In this document: positions 1 through 10,652 of the stretch, piece by piece
Numbering within the stretch: position 1 is the stretch's first letter
Layout: the number at the start of each line of letters is the position of its first letter
Assembly: GCA_030490835.1 (NCBI GenBank)
Contig: CM059975.1
Coordinates: forward strand, 55,915,174-55,979,173
Direction of reading: 5' to 3'
DNA: 64,000 nt
Source of the DNA: Annona cherimola
Lineage: Eukaryota; Streptophyta; Magnoliopsida; Magnoliales; Annonaceae
The notes under the pieces: model-generated
Databases searched by the model: none
Told to the model about the DNA's origin: nothing
What the model saw: the letters and a program-made list of their open reading frames with translations, nothing else
Made by a program: the position numbers and the translations under genes

Positions 1-3000
1 ACAAGGCAAACAAAATACGTAAACCATTTTCATAAATGCATTTGCATAAACACATTTCCCTTAATTCCTGTTATTTACACTTTTGTGTAAAACACCTTTT
101 CTTTAAGAGTAACTTATGCATATTAGCTCATAAGAATCCAATTTAGGATAACTTGTTGTATAAATGCTTTTATGACCCAATCTTTGGGCTTTTGAAAAGC
201 CAAACGTATGCAAATGCATTTCTCCCCATCCAGTAGTGACACTTAGCAAGTGATCATGCTACCTTTTGGAAGAGAATCCTTAACAACACGCTAGCCCAGC
301 GGCTGTTTATATATTCTGCTTCCATCTCAGGGAGGGTGCCGCTGGCACTCCTGCCATCCCTTAGTGACTTGGCCTTTTGTAGAGTGGGCCCTGGTCATCC
401 CAACCGTGCTCTACAACTTGCCTATTACTTGTACTGGTGCACCATACGTTATTATGACCGACCGCAGTCCGTTTGATTTAAAGAACCACAGACCGCAGCC
501 CCATGTCCTTTTAAATCGGGATCACAGACCACAGCCTGCATCATATGCACAAAAATCTTAGACCAAAGTCTATATTTAACAATTATTTTCAAAAATACAT
601 CACAGATCGCTGTCCGTGTCAACTTGCAAGCGAGCGCACCCACTTTAACAAGTTGTTATTTGAAATCTAGTTTTAGGATGACCTTCCTTAAGTTCCTTTA
701 GAAACGTTTTGAGTAAAATATTTTGATAAACATAAACGATACATCTTAAAATCCTTTTAATAAAAGAATTTCAAATCCTTTGGATTTCCATAAATAAATC
801 ATATTTTTCTCTAATATTTGCATGGTTTCCATTTCAAGACCTTTTGTTTACAAAAGTTATGCAATTATGCTATCCCCTTGTCCATAACCTAAAAATTTAA
901 TAATTGTCCACATATCAATCATTTTTACATAAAGGGAAATTGCACAGTCTTTTGCATGCTATTAAGCAACCTGAATCAAACCATTTTATGAAATCGATCA
1001 TAGGAAGTTGGTCATCTATAAATCCCTTTTTAACACATCCGTATAAACATTTTTAACATAGATTTCCTTTTCTAAAGGAAATCAAAACGTTTCGAACATC
1101 ATTTCAATACATATGGACTATGTCTAAAATATCATTTATTATTTAATTATCTTGACCTAGCAAAACAAATCTTTTTCATCATTGTTTATCACGAGTTATT
1201 GTAGAAATAACTCAAAACTCATTTACAAACAATATTTTGTGAAAAAGGGTAAAATTCCCTTTTTCTTATAAAATGTTGTTGAACAATATCATATAGAACT
1301 TGCTTGCTTAAAAACAAATTCTTAAAACTATCGGTATCAAACATGAAATCCTTAGAAACATTAGCATGGAGAACTTGCTTACTCATAAGCAAAATTTCTC
1401 AATTCCATTAACATGAAGCATTCCCATCCTTGGCAACACTTAGGATAAATTATTTATCTTAAAAATGTCGCTTGCTTCCCATGAATCAAACCTTAAGACT
1501 TTTTATTAAAGTCATCATTTTTTCAAAACTTATGGCTTTGTATTAAAGCCGTCATATTCAAAACTTGAGCTTGCCCATTCATTAAAACATAAACATAGAC
1601 ATTTCAAACACAAACATAAACATTTCAATCATATCAATCCCATAGAAAGAAAATGACATTTTAGAAAGTTCGCTTGCTTACCTGAGATTGCCATAATCAC
1701 TTTCCTTCCATTCTTTTCCTTGCCTACATGAGAATAATATGATTTTTCATATATTTATTTTTCTTGCATTCCATTTAGTTTTTTAACCCATTTTATTCAC
1801 ATATATCATTTATTCAACTTCTCAAGTCACTATGCATACATTTAACATATACGTGCACATTTTTACACATTCCATCGGCTAATCACATAACATATATAAC
1901 CCCATAATTAGGGTATCTATTCAACCATACAAAATCCATCCATTAACTATCATACATAGGTTCATTAACCTTCATTTACCATTTTTCACTCCTTTTACAA
2001 ACTTCATACATCGGTGCTCGTTTTAAGCACACGTTACGCCTTAAGCTTCATTACATAGTCCCAAAATTGGGAATTAACATCATATAATTCAAAACAGTTA
2101 TGTAATCATGAAATTTATCACATTTTCATGCATTTTTGCACAAAACCATATTCTATATGTCATTCATCACTTATGCAAGTCTATTGCTTCACGTATGCCC
2201 ATTTAGCAACATATACATGAGATGCTTCATAAAATTTTCTAAGGCAGAGGTTTAATACATATTTCAGTGGGTTAATTACCCTTAATTAACACTGCATTTA
2301 GGGTATTTTTATGGGGTTTAAATCCACTTTCCATAGGTTTCCAAAATAACTAATTTGGAACCCATTTTTCATCCGTTTAACGTGTCTTTTGACACATAAC
2401 CTTAGGCAATTATATAAATCAGAAATTTCAGAAAATCCCACTTTTATTAATCCATATTTAAGTATTTAACACATATATAAATTATGGATTATTTCTACAT
2501 AGGCTTCATATTTCTATTTGATTTTTCCTCAAACTATCCACATATGCTGAAATCAGGCGTACTGAAATATCAAAATCTTGAATTAATATCAAATCAAGTA
2601 TTTTTTATCTGAAATTTCTAAAATACCTTAATAACTACATTAATTAACCAAAATAAATATTTCCAGAATAAAAAATTAAGCATTTATATTTATTTTGTCA
2701 TTTTTACCTTGCTGGACAGCAGCATCCATTTTCAGTCAGCCTTAATCACGTAAATTATTGGATATATTTATACCCATAAAAACCTAATTTTTAATTTTTT
2801 CTTGTAATCTTAGATATGTATTATATATTCTTGAAAATTTTAAACCTTAAATTCCTTGAATAAAAATTACTAAAAATACTTTTCTACAGCTGATCCTGTC
2901 ACCCTTTTTACCCTGTTTGGGTTAATATTCTCGGATTTTTAATTTACAACTGGCTTATACTTTTAAGTTGAAAATTTGGTCGTTCCTTAATAACCCCCTA

Positions 3001-3766
3001 AGTATTCTTCCCAAAACTTTTCATTCTAAAATTCATTCATTTACTATTCCGTCCATAATTTAATTTATAACATCATATATCATTTGAAACTTCACTTTTC
3101 ATCATCTAGATCATGGAATTTCATACATGCAAGCTAATACCCATTCCATATTCATTCAAAAGCATGTTGAATCATCACTTTAAAGCATGTTTAAACATCC
3201 ATTTCATTTTTGAATTTTGGAGTTCAAGAACTCAAGATAAACCAATCAAAATAACACATCTACTTACTTGGATTAATGCTCTCCAAACCCTAATCACTTG
3301 GAAGAGTTTTTTACCAATTTTTAAAAATCCAGAAAATCAGCTCATCTCAACCTTTCACCTGCCCCTCCTATTCACGTCCAGCTGCTGCCCAATTTTCCAG
3401 CAATATTTCCATTTTTTAAAAATCCCAAATTGTGGGTAATTTATACACCTAATTATTCCTTAATTCATATATTAATTTGGTGTTAAAAAAATTAATAAAA
3501 ATTATTGCAGCAGCATCAAATATGGGACGTCCACATGTGTAAACAAGCTGTCCATTTTTTCCACCTTTCATGGAAGCTGCAAATCACGAATTTTCTTGGA
3601 TTTTTTTCACATAATTAAATGCTTATTTATACATTCCAACATGTCATCTATTCATGTGCATTATTTATAAAATAAAAATTCACAAAAATCCAAACAACAA
3701 CTGCTTGGAACGTCCATGCATTGCCACCTTGCCTAGCTCTCTTTGAGCTCACCTCTAGCTCATTAA
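1..3766 (-). mobile_element. Gypsy-type LTR L1, left segment (interrupted)
   Basis: This is a minus-strand copy of the giant LTR family seen again at 36472-59007 and from 61333. It matches the solo LTR at 55543-59007 in order: the stretch near 226-260 equals the one near 56045-56075, and the block near 1670-1725 equals the one near 56630-56690. The LTR terminus (a TGTGGCGCC-type end on this strand) is not present, so by comparison roughly 0.3 kb lies left of the window. Sirevirus-1 is inserted at 3767 with TSD ATTAA, and the LTR resumes at 12311. Whether L1 is a solo LTR or part of a full element cannot be told. The short ORFs in it are not conserved as proteins. Confidence 0.85.
1682..1723 (-). 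other. mini-exon-like block in LTR L1
   Basis: Read on the minus strand, this 42-nt block is preceded by AG (CATGTAG) and followed by GTAAGCAAG. The same layout occurs in every copy of the LTR that covers this position. A consensus donor GTAAGT lies upstream on the minus strand (3262-3267). Splicing is inferred, not shown. Confidence 0.4.
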
Positions 3767-3899
3767 TGTTGGAAATATATGGAAAACTAGCTAAATCCAT
3801 GTTTTGATTATTAACAAATCAATTTGAGTAAGTCTTGGCTACTAACACATTTGTGAAAAGTGTTCAAGGGATATACATCTGAAGAAAATAGAGCATGGA

Positions 3900-4700
3900 A
3901 GGCCAAGTCGTTCCCCAAGTCGACTCCAACATCGACTTCAAAGAGCCAAAACCGTCCAGAGTTGAAACGGGAGGAAGTGCAGGTGAAGTCGCAGGCCAAG
4001 TCGACTCCACTTGCGACTTGGGAAGCCAAGTCGCAAACGAAGTCGACCTCACCATCGACCTCAGACGAGAAATTCACTCCAGAGTCGAATTCGGGACAGC
4101 AAAATGCCGAAGTCGCAAACGAAGTCGACTCCAGTTGCGACTTGGGCGAAGTCGCAGACGAAGTCGACCCCAAGTTCGACTTGACGTTCTCAAAGCTCAA
4201 AGATGCAGTTTCAAGCTCATTCCAAACATCAACTTGGGATTTCTCAAATCCAAAGCAAGGGTACAAGCTAATTATCAACCCAAGTTTCTCAAGTCCAAGG
4301 AAGAAGCTTCAAGCATGTTCCAAGATCAATATGAATCAAAAGCAAGCAAGGAGCATGAATCTACCATGCAAGACACAAGTTCTTCAAGATTCATATGTGA
4401 AACTATTCCAGAATAAAAATGATCAAAGAAAGAAGCCAAGCAAGCTAAAAAGAAGACAATGATTCAAAAGGAAATCAAGAAACAAAGCATTCCAAGTTTC
4501 AAGTTCATGAAGCCAACTGCCGAGGTGAAGTCGCACCCGAAGTCGACTTCACCTGCGACTTGGGTCAAGTCGATACCCAAGTCGACCCAACCTGGAACTT
4601 GAAGTCGCTACGGAGAAGCGAAGTCGCACCCGAAGTCGACTCCATCTGCGACTTGGGCGAAGTCGCATCCGAAGTCGACTCCGCATGCGACTTGGGTTGC
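3900..4700 (+). repeat. GTCGAC palindrome clusters in the Sirevirus-1 LTR
   Basis: Two clusters (about 3900-4190 and 4520-4700) contain roughly nine GTCGAC sites. The typical unit is an AAGTCGCA arm, a central AGTCGACT palindrome and a TGCGACTT arm, so each unit is an inverted repeat around a second palindrome. Units are degenerate and not evenly spaced. Clustered LTR palindromes are known in Sireviruses; their function is unknown. Confidence 0.85.
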
Positions 4701-4726
4701 AAAGGTCGGAATTTATTCGAACGTTG

Positions 4727-4785
4727 GCGCATTAAATGCGCGCCACCTACCTTCTAACGTTCGGATTCCCTCCAAATTATAAAAG
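4727..4785 (+). promoter_or_regulatory. core promoter of Sirevirus-1 5' LTR: palindrome plus TATA box
   Basis: GCGCATTAAATGCGC (4727-4741) is a perfect 7-bp-arm palindrome with a one-base centre. A TATA box TATAAAAG (4778-4785) follows 36 nt later. The same pair occurs at 11613-11627 and 11664-11671 in the 3' LTR. A weaker version lies near 15493 and 31160 in the second Sirevirus family, where TATTTAAGG takes the TATA position. Transcription probably begins 25-35 nt downstream. Confidence 0.6.
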
Positions 4786-5419
4786 GCATTCATTGTGGAC
4801 GAGGGAAGTAGCTGAGATTCATTAAGTGAGCATAACTCCTATCTACAAGAGCTTTAAAGAGATCAAGCCATTCAAGGAGGAAGAACTTTGCTTCAAGACT
4901 GCAAGAGCTTTTTTCAGATTCTTCAAAGCTTACTACAAGTTCTTCTCTGCGCCAAATTGTCTCTACACATCTGTAAAGTGTAGATTTCTTGTGTTATTTC
5001 GTTTGGTTGTGTTGTACTTAATTTAGCTTGGGTAGCTAAGATTAAGTGTATGCAAAGTAGTGTGTGATTGGAGTGAGACTCATCACCTACTTGTGCAGTG
5101 TGTTGTTTAAGCCCCCTAGAGCTGGAATCTAGAAGAGAACAGTGGCTCTAATTGTATTGGAAGAATACAATAGTGGAACCCAAGTCACAAGGAGTGTGAG
5201 CTTGGAGAGTGGAGTAGGGAGGTTGCCCGAACCACTATAAAAATTCTTGTCTGCTTGATTTTATTTCTGCTCTCTACGTTACATTGCTTTCCATTTTGTT
5301 TCTTCATTCAAGGGGATTGAACTTACAAGGGGTTAAGTTTTTAAGTTACCAAAGAAATTTTTAAGAACCCAATTCACCCCTCCCCTCTTGGGTTTTGCCA
5401 TCAACTTGGGACCAACAAG

Positions 5420-5431
5420 TGGTATCAGAGC
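5420..5431 (+). other. primer binding site, initiator tRNA-Met
   Basis: TGGTATCAGAGC, two bases after the LTR end, is the canonical plant primer site complementary to the 3' end of initiator tRNA-Met. Confidence 0.95.
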
Positions 5432-5465
5432 AGGTCTTTGAGTTGAATCAAAGAGATTCAATCAC

Positions 5466-7331
5466 ATGGCATCCCAATCTACTTCCGTTCCTGCTTTTGC
5501 TGAGGGCCAATCATTTACTAGGCCACCATTGTTTGATGGGAGCAATTTCGGCTATTGGAAGCTTTGAATGAAACAACTCATCATGGCTACCGACATGGAT
5601 TCTTGTATTGCAATCCAAGATGGTGTAACATTGCCTATAGATGAAAGAGCTTCCAAATGGACCGAAGAGGAAGTAAGAATCGTCAAGAGCAATGCTAAGG
5701 CTATGAACTCTTTATTTTGTGCTCTTACGGCTTCTGAATATGATAGAGTATCATCTTGTCTAACCGCTAAAGAAATATGGGATACTCTAACATCCATTTA
5801 TGAAGGAACCTCTCAAGTCCAAGGGACTAGGAGAAATATTCTGATAGGAGAGTTGGAAAGCTTTAGAATGCTAGAAACAGAAAATATTTCTGAAATGTTT
5901 GCTAGATTTTCTAAGATTACTAACGCTTTGAAAGGTCTTGGAAAGGCTATATCTGAATCTGAACAGGTAATGAAGATACTAAGAGCTCTACCGGATTCAT
6001 GGACTCCAAAGATTACAGCAATAGAAGAAGCAAAAGATCTAAACACCTTAAAGCTAGAAGATCTCATTAGTTCATTAATGTCACATGAGCTAATCAAGAA
6101 AAGGAATGAGGATCAACACAAAGGCAAAAGAGCAATTGCCTTGAAAGCCACACAAGACACAGACGACACCTCATCCTCTCAAAACGACGACGAGATTGCT
6201 CTACTCACAAAACGTTTCAGAAAATTTGTGAGGAAAGGTGGAAATTTCAGAAACTTCAAAGATAGAAATTCTAAAGAGAAAAAGAAAGAACCAACCAAAT
6301 GCTATAGATGCGGGGGCGTAGGACATATGCAAGCTCAATGTCCTACACCGGAAGAGAGGCCAAAGGAGAATCATGAAAGGAAGGAAGGACATGAAGGCAG
6401 AAAATACCAAAGGCCTAAGGGAAGAGGCATGTATGTCAATGAAGAGACTTCATCAACAAGCAGCTCTTCAACCGACGACAACGATGCAGCAAACCGCGCA
6501 AGAATATGCTGCATGGCACGGATCGAACAAGAAGAAGACTTGTTATGCCTAAACACAACTGAAGTTTTGGAAGAACAATCCACCTCAACAAAATGCACAA
6601 GCAATGAAGAGGTAACTTCCAAACCTTGCTATTCTCAATCAAGTTATTCTTCTTTTCATGAATGCCTCAAATGTGCTGAATTAGAAGAACTACAACTTGC
6701 ATATGATTCATTATATGAGGAAATCAAAAAGCTAGGAAACAAGTTGACATTGAAGAGACAACAATGTAACTTCGTTATTATTGAAAATGGAAAACTAGCT
6801 GAAAAATCAATAAAACTGAAAGAAAAAAATGAATCATTGTTGAAAGAGGTAGAGAAACTGAAAAAGGAGAACAAATCATTAAATGAATCATTAGAAAAGT
6901 TCTCTAATCAAGGAAAAAGTGTAAAAATGTTTTTGAACATGACCTCTCAAACAAATAAAAGAGGTCTTGGATACTATACATTTGAGCAAAAAGAAAGTGG
7001 CAAATCAAATGTGTCAATACTTGGAAATTATCAAACCAAAACTGCATCAATACACAAGCCAAAACGGAAAAATGTCATGTGGACTAGAAGGCCAACATTT
7101 GAACCATCATATACTTGGAGGCCTACTCCAAGATTACCTATGGCTTATAATTTCTGCAACAAAATGGGTCATAAAGCCTACAAGTGTAACTTTAAAAAAT
7201 TATATGACCATGGTGCAAAACTAGTTTGGGTTCTAAGGAACACAAGATTTGGGCTTTCTAAGTTAGAACTACAAAGATTGAATCATTTTACTAACCCAAT
7301 TGGACCCATAAAATGGGTACCAAAGAGATAA
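5466..7331 (+). pseudogene. gag: Sirevirus-1 gag, one internal TGA
   Basis: Encodes the capsid/nucleocapsid protein that packages element RNA. The ATG at 5466 is the first after the PBS. The frame is open to the TAA at 7329 except for TGA at 5565-5567 (codon 34); the related copy at 31913 reads Arg (AGA) there. An ATG follows directly at 5568 and could give a 587-aa product lacking the first 34 residues. Domains: a UBN2-type Copia Gag region in the first half, the zinc knuckle CYRCGGVGHMQAQC (6300-6341), an acidic Ser-rich stretch, a Lys/Glu-rich coiled coil (about 6670-6900), then a second knuckle near 7150 whose first Cys is Tyr here. It ends in a PIKWVPKR motif typical of the Gag end in these elements. 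A C-terminal coiled coil is a known Sirevirus Gag feature. Confidence 0.92.
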
Positions 7332-7363
7332 GATTTATTTGTTTATTTTTCAGATTTGTTTCA
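7329..7363 (+). other. gag-pol junction with acceptor-like TTTTTCAG
   Basis: The gag TAA (7329-7331) is followed by a T-rich stretch ending in TTTTTCAG, after which pol-frame coding starts (ICFKAKANNVWF). Pol lies in a different frame from gag here. The homologous junction in Sirevirus-2 (33783-33810) has the same stop and a tract ending TTTTACAG, but is two bases longer, so the spacer is not frame-constrained. This resembles a 3' splice site; the means of Pol expression is unproven. Confidence 0.5.
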
Positions 7364-10300
7364 AGGCAAAGGCAAACAATGTATGGTTCATGGACAGCGG
7401 TTGTTCAAGGCATATGACCGGAGAAAGAAGTCTATTTCACAAACTTAAGCCTTGCAACGACAGAACTGTTGCCTTTGGCAATAACGAAAAAGGTAAAATT
7501 AAAGGTAAAGGAAACATTTACAGTATTTCAAATGCATGCATGGAGGATGTTGTATTTGTTGAAGGACTCAAGCACAATCTAATGAGCATTAGTCAATTAT
7601 GTGACAAAGGATATAAGGTTGTGTTTGAATCATCTATATGTAATGTATTTGATGGAGAACATATCATGTTTAGTGGCAAAAGACATGGAAATGTATATTT
7701 GATTTCACTTGATGAATTAGATGGTCAATGTCTAATGGCCATTGATAATGATCCATGGGTTTGGCATAAAAGGCTTGGACATATAAACATGAGAAATATA
7801 AAGACCCTATGGAAAAAGAGTTTGGTAGAAGGCTTTCCAAAGTTGAAATATGACAAAGACAAAATCTGCAAGGCATGTCCATTATCTAAACAACCTAAAA
7901 TGTCTTTCTCTACCAAAAAGGAAATTTCCACCACTAGGCCACTTGAATTGCTACACATGGATCTATATGGGCCATCCGATATCTTAACCATTGGTGGAAA
8001 GAAATATGTATTTGTGATTGTTGATGATTTTTCAAGATTCACATGGGTAATTCTCTTAGCTAGTAAAGATGAAGCCTTCTCTATGTTTTCAACTTTTGTA
8101 AATTTGGTGCAAAATGAAAAACAAAGTACTATTATGACTATAAGAAGTGACCATGGTGGTGAATTTGAAAATAAATGATTCATAGAATTATGCAATGAAA
8201 AAGAAATTCATCACACATTTTCTGCACCAAGAACTCCACAACAAAATGGAGTAGTTGAAAGGAAAAACAGAACCATACAAGAGATGGCTAGAACAATGCT
8301 AAATGAGAGCAAACTATCCAAGAAATTTTGGGGTGAAGCTGTAAGTACAGCTTGTCATGTTTTGAATCGAGTTACCATTAGAGCAATCTTGAAAAAGACC
8401 CCATATGAGCTATGGAAAGGAAGAAAACCAAATATATCTTATTTTCATGCTTTTGGATGCACATGCTATGTTTTGAACAATGGAAAAACCAACTTGGGAA
8501 AACGAGATGCTAAAAGTGATGAGGCAATATTCCTTGGTTACTCATCAAATAGCAAAGCATATAGAGTATTCAATAAACGAAACCAAGTTGTAGAAGAATC
8601 CATACATGTTGTTTTTGATGAAACTAACCCATGCTTTAAAAGAAAGGATGATTTAAGTGATGCAGATGAAATAGCAAATGACCTTGAAAGGCTGCATGTA
8701 GAAAAGCAAGAAGAATCCTTGGAGGAGAGGGTAAGTGAAGGTAATAATTCCTACAAACCTCCAACTGGGTTGAAATACAAACATGCTCATCCAATTGAAC
8801 AAATTATAAGGAATGTATATGAAGGTGTAAAAACTAGAAGATCAAAACAAAATGTTTGTGGACAATACGCCTTTGTATCCAAAATTGAACCTTCTAACAT
8901 TGATCAAGCTCTTGATGATGAAAACTGGATTATAGCTATGCAAGAAGAGCTAAACCAATTTGAAAGAAACCAAGTTTGGCATCTTGTTCCTAGACCAAAT
9001 GATTGTATTGTTATTGGCACCAAGTGGGTCTTTAGGAACAAATTAGATGAAAGTGGACTTGTAGTGAGAAACAAAGCTAGACTTGTGGCAAAAGGATACT
9101 CACAAAAAGAAGGAATCGACTTTGAGGAATCCTATGCCCCGGTTGCTAGATTAGAGGCAATTCGCATCTTACTAGCTTTTGCATCTCACATGAACTTTAA
9201 ATTGTTTCAAATGGATGTTAAAAGTGCATTTCTGAATGGTTATATAAATGAAGAGGTGTATGTAGAACAACCACCTGGATTTGAAGAAAAAGATCAATCT
9301 AAATTTGTATACAAGTTAACCAAAGCACTATATGGATTAAAACAAGCTCCAAGAGCTTGGTATGATAGACTAAGCAAATTTCTGATTGATCGTGATTTTC
9401 AAAAAGGAAAGGTAGACACCACTTTGTTTATCAAGTACAATGGAAAGGATATATTAATCATTCAAATTTATGTTGATGATATCATTTTTAGTGCTACTAA
9501 TGAAACTCTTTGTCAAGAATTTTCTGAGCTTATGCAGAAAGAATTTGAAATGAGCATGATGGGAGAGCTAAACTTCTTCCTTGGACTGCAAATCAAGCAA
9601 TTAAATGAAGGAATCTTCATTAACCAGTCCAAGCATATCAAGGAAATGCTAAAGAAGTTTGGCATGGAGAATAGCAAAGGAGCAAACACGCCAATGAGCT
9701 CTACAATCAAACTTGACAAAGATGAGAAGGGCAAAGTAGTTGATTTGAATTTGTATAGAAGCATGATAGGTTCTTTATTGTATTTAACTGCTTCTAGACC
9801 TGATATATTGTTTAGTGTGTGTATGTGTTCTAGATTTCAATCATGCCCAAAAGAATCCCACTTGGTAGCTGTGAAAAGAATTTTCAGATACCTAGTAGAC
9901 ACTACCAATTTAGGACTTTGGTATCCAAAGGGCTCTAATTTTGATCTAATCGGCTACTCGGATGCGGATTTTTCCGGTTACAAAGTAGATAGAAAAAGCA
10001 CTAGTGGAACATGTCAATTTCTTGGGAATATGTTGGTTTCATGGTTTTCAAGAAAACAAACTAGTGTTGCTCTATCTACGGCGGAAGCCGAATACATTGC
10101 CGCCGGGAGCTGTTGTGCCCAATTACTTTGGATGAAACAGCAACTTAGGGACTATGGCATGGATTTTAAAGATATACCCATTAAATGTGATAATACTAGT
10201 GCCATATGTTTAACTAAAAATCCAGTCTTGCATTCTAGGACTAAACATATAGACCTTAGACACCATTTCATTAGAGAGCATGTAGAAAATCATGATATAT

Positions 10301-10413
10301 GTCTAGTATATGTAAGAACTGAGGATCAAATTGTAGATATATTCACAAAACCCCTAGCAAAAGAAGCATTTTATAAGATTAGAAATGACATGGGAATGAT
10401 TGAGTTAGGCTAG
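7339..10413 (+). pseudogene. pol: Sirevirus-1 pol: protease, integrase, RT, RNase H; one internal TGA
   Basis: One frame of 1025 codons, open except for TGA at 8176-8178. No ATG lies at the start, so translation must depend on gag or an altered transcript. In order: aspartic protease (DSG at 7393-7401); integrase zinc domain (HKRLGH, then CKAC, about 7760-7890); integrase catalytic triad Asp 7960, Asp 8149 and Glu 8257, with the last two separated by 35 residues as in DD35E; RT from about 8980 with YVDD at 9469-9480; RNase H with [16 protein letters not shown] and CDNTSAI (about 9955-10210). The TGA lies between the second Asp and the Glu, so intact integrase needs readthrough. All other catalytic residues checked are present. 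TAG ends the frame. Confidence 0.95.
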
Positions 10414-10652
10414 CATAAACTCAGGGGGAGCACCTGTTTAGGAGGAGCAAACCCACCTATCTCTTTCTTGACCCTCTAACTTTCTGATATATTGACAAAA
10501 AGGGGGAGAAGAGTAGGATTTGAGTCCAAAGGAGAGAAGGGATTTGAGTCCAAAGGGGAGAAGAGTAGGAAGACTCAAATCGGTAATCATTTGGAAGAAA
10601 TTGAAAGGTATACACTCAAATCGGTTTTGTCAATCATCAAAAAGGGGGAGAT
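10414..10652 (+). other. Sirevirus-1 3' non-coding region with multiple polypurine tracts
   Basis: Polypurine tracts at 10423-10430, 10497-10511, 10552-10563 and 10639-10650 share the core AAGGGGGAG. The last abuts the 3' LTR and should prime plus-strand synthesis. A short direct repeat (ATTTGAGTCCAAAGG) flanks the middle tracts. Multiple PPTs are a known Sirevirus hallmark. No envelope-like ORF fits here, unlike in Sirevirus-2. Confidence 0.85.

Larger units (their letters stand above)
3767..5417 (+). repeat. 5' LTR of Sirevirus-1
   Basis: 1651 bp, beginning TGTTGGAAATATATGG and ending GGGACCAACA, nearly identical to 10653-12305. It holds clusters of GTCGAC-centred palindromes in U3, a 15-nt palindrome and a TATA box. 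Long overlapping open frames on both strands (for example 3811-4462) are a by-product of the stop-poor repeats. Confidence 0.97.

Noticed and set aside
364..643. 65- and 63-aa ORFs on opposite strands
   Set aside because: They overlap inside LTR L1 and have no counterpart in the other LTR copies.
3900..4190. CRISPR-like array of spaced repeats
   Set aside because: Plant nuclear LTR sequence; units are degenerate palindromes with no constant spacer.
3811..4462. Long overlapping open frames on both strands in the Sirevirus-1 LTR (repeated at 10697-11348)
   Set aside because: They arise from stop-poor GTCGAC repeats; present identically in both LTRs, open on several frames at once, and without protein similarity.
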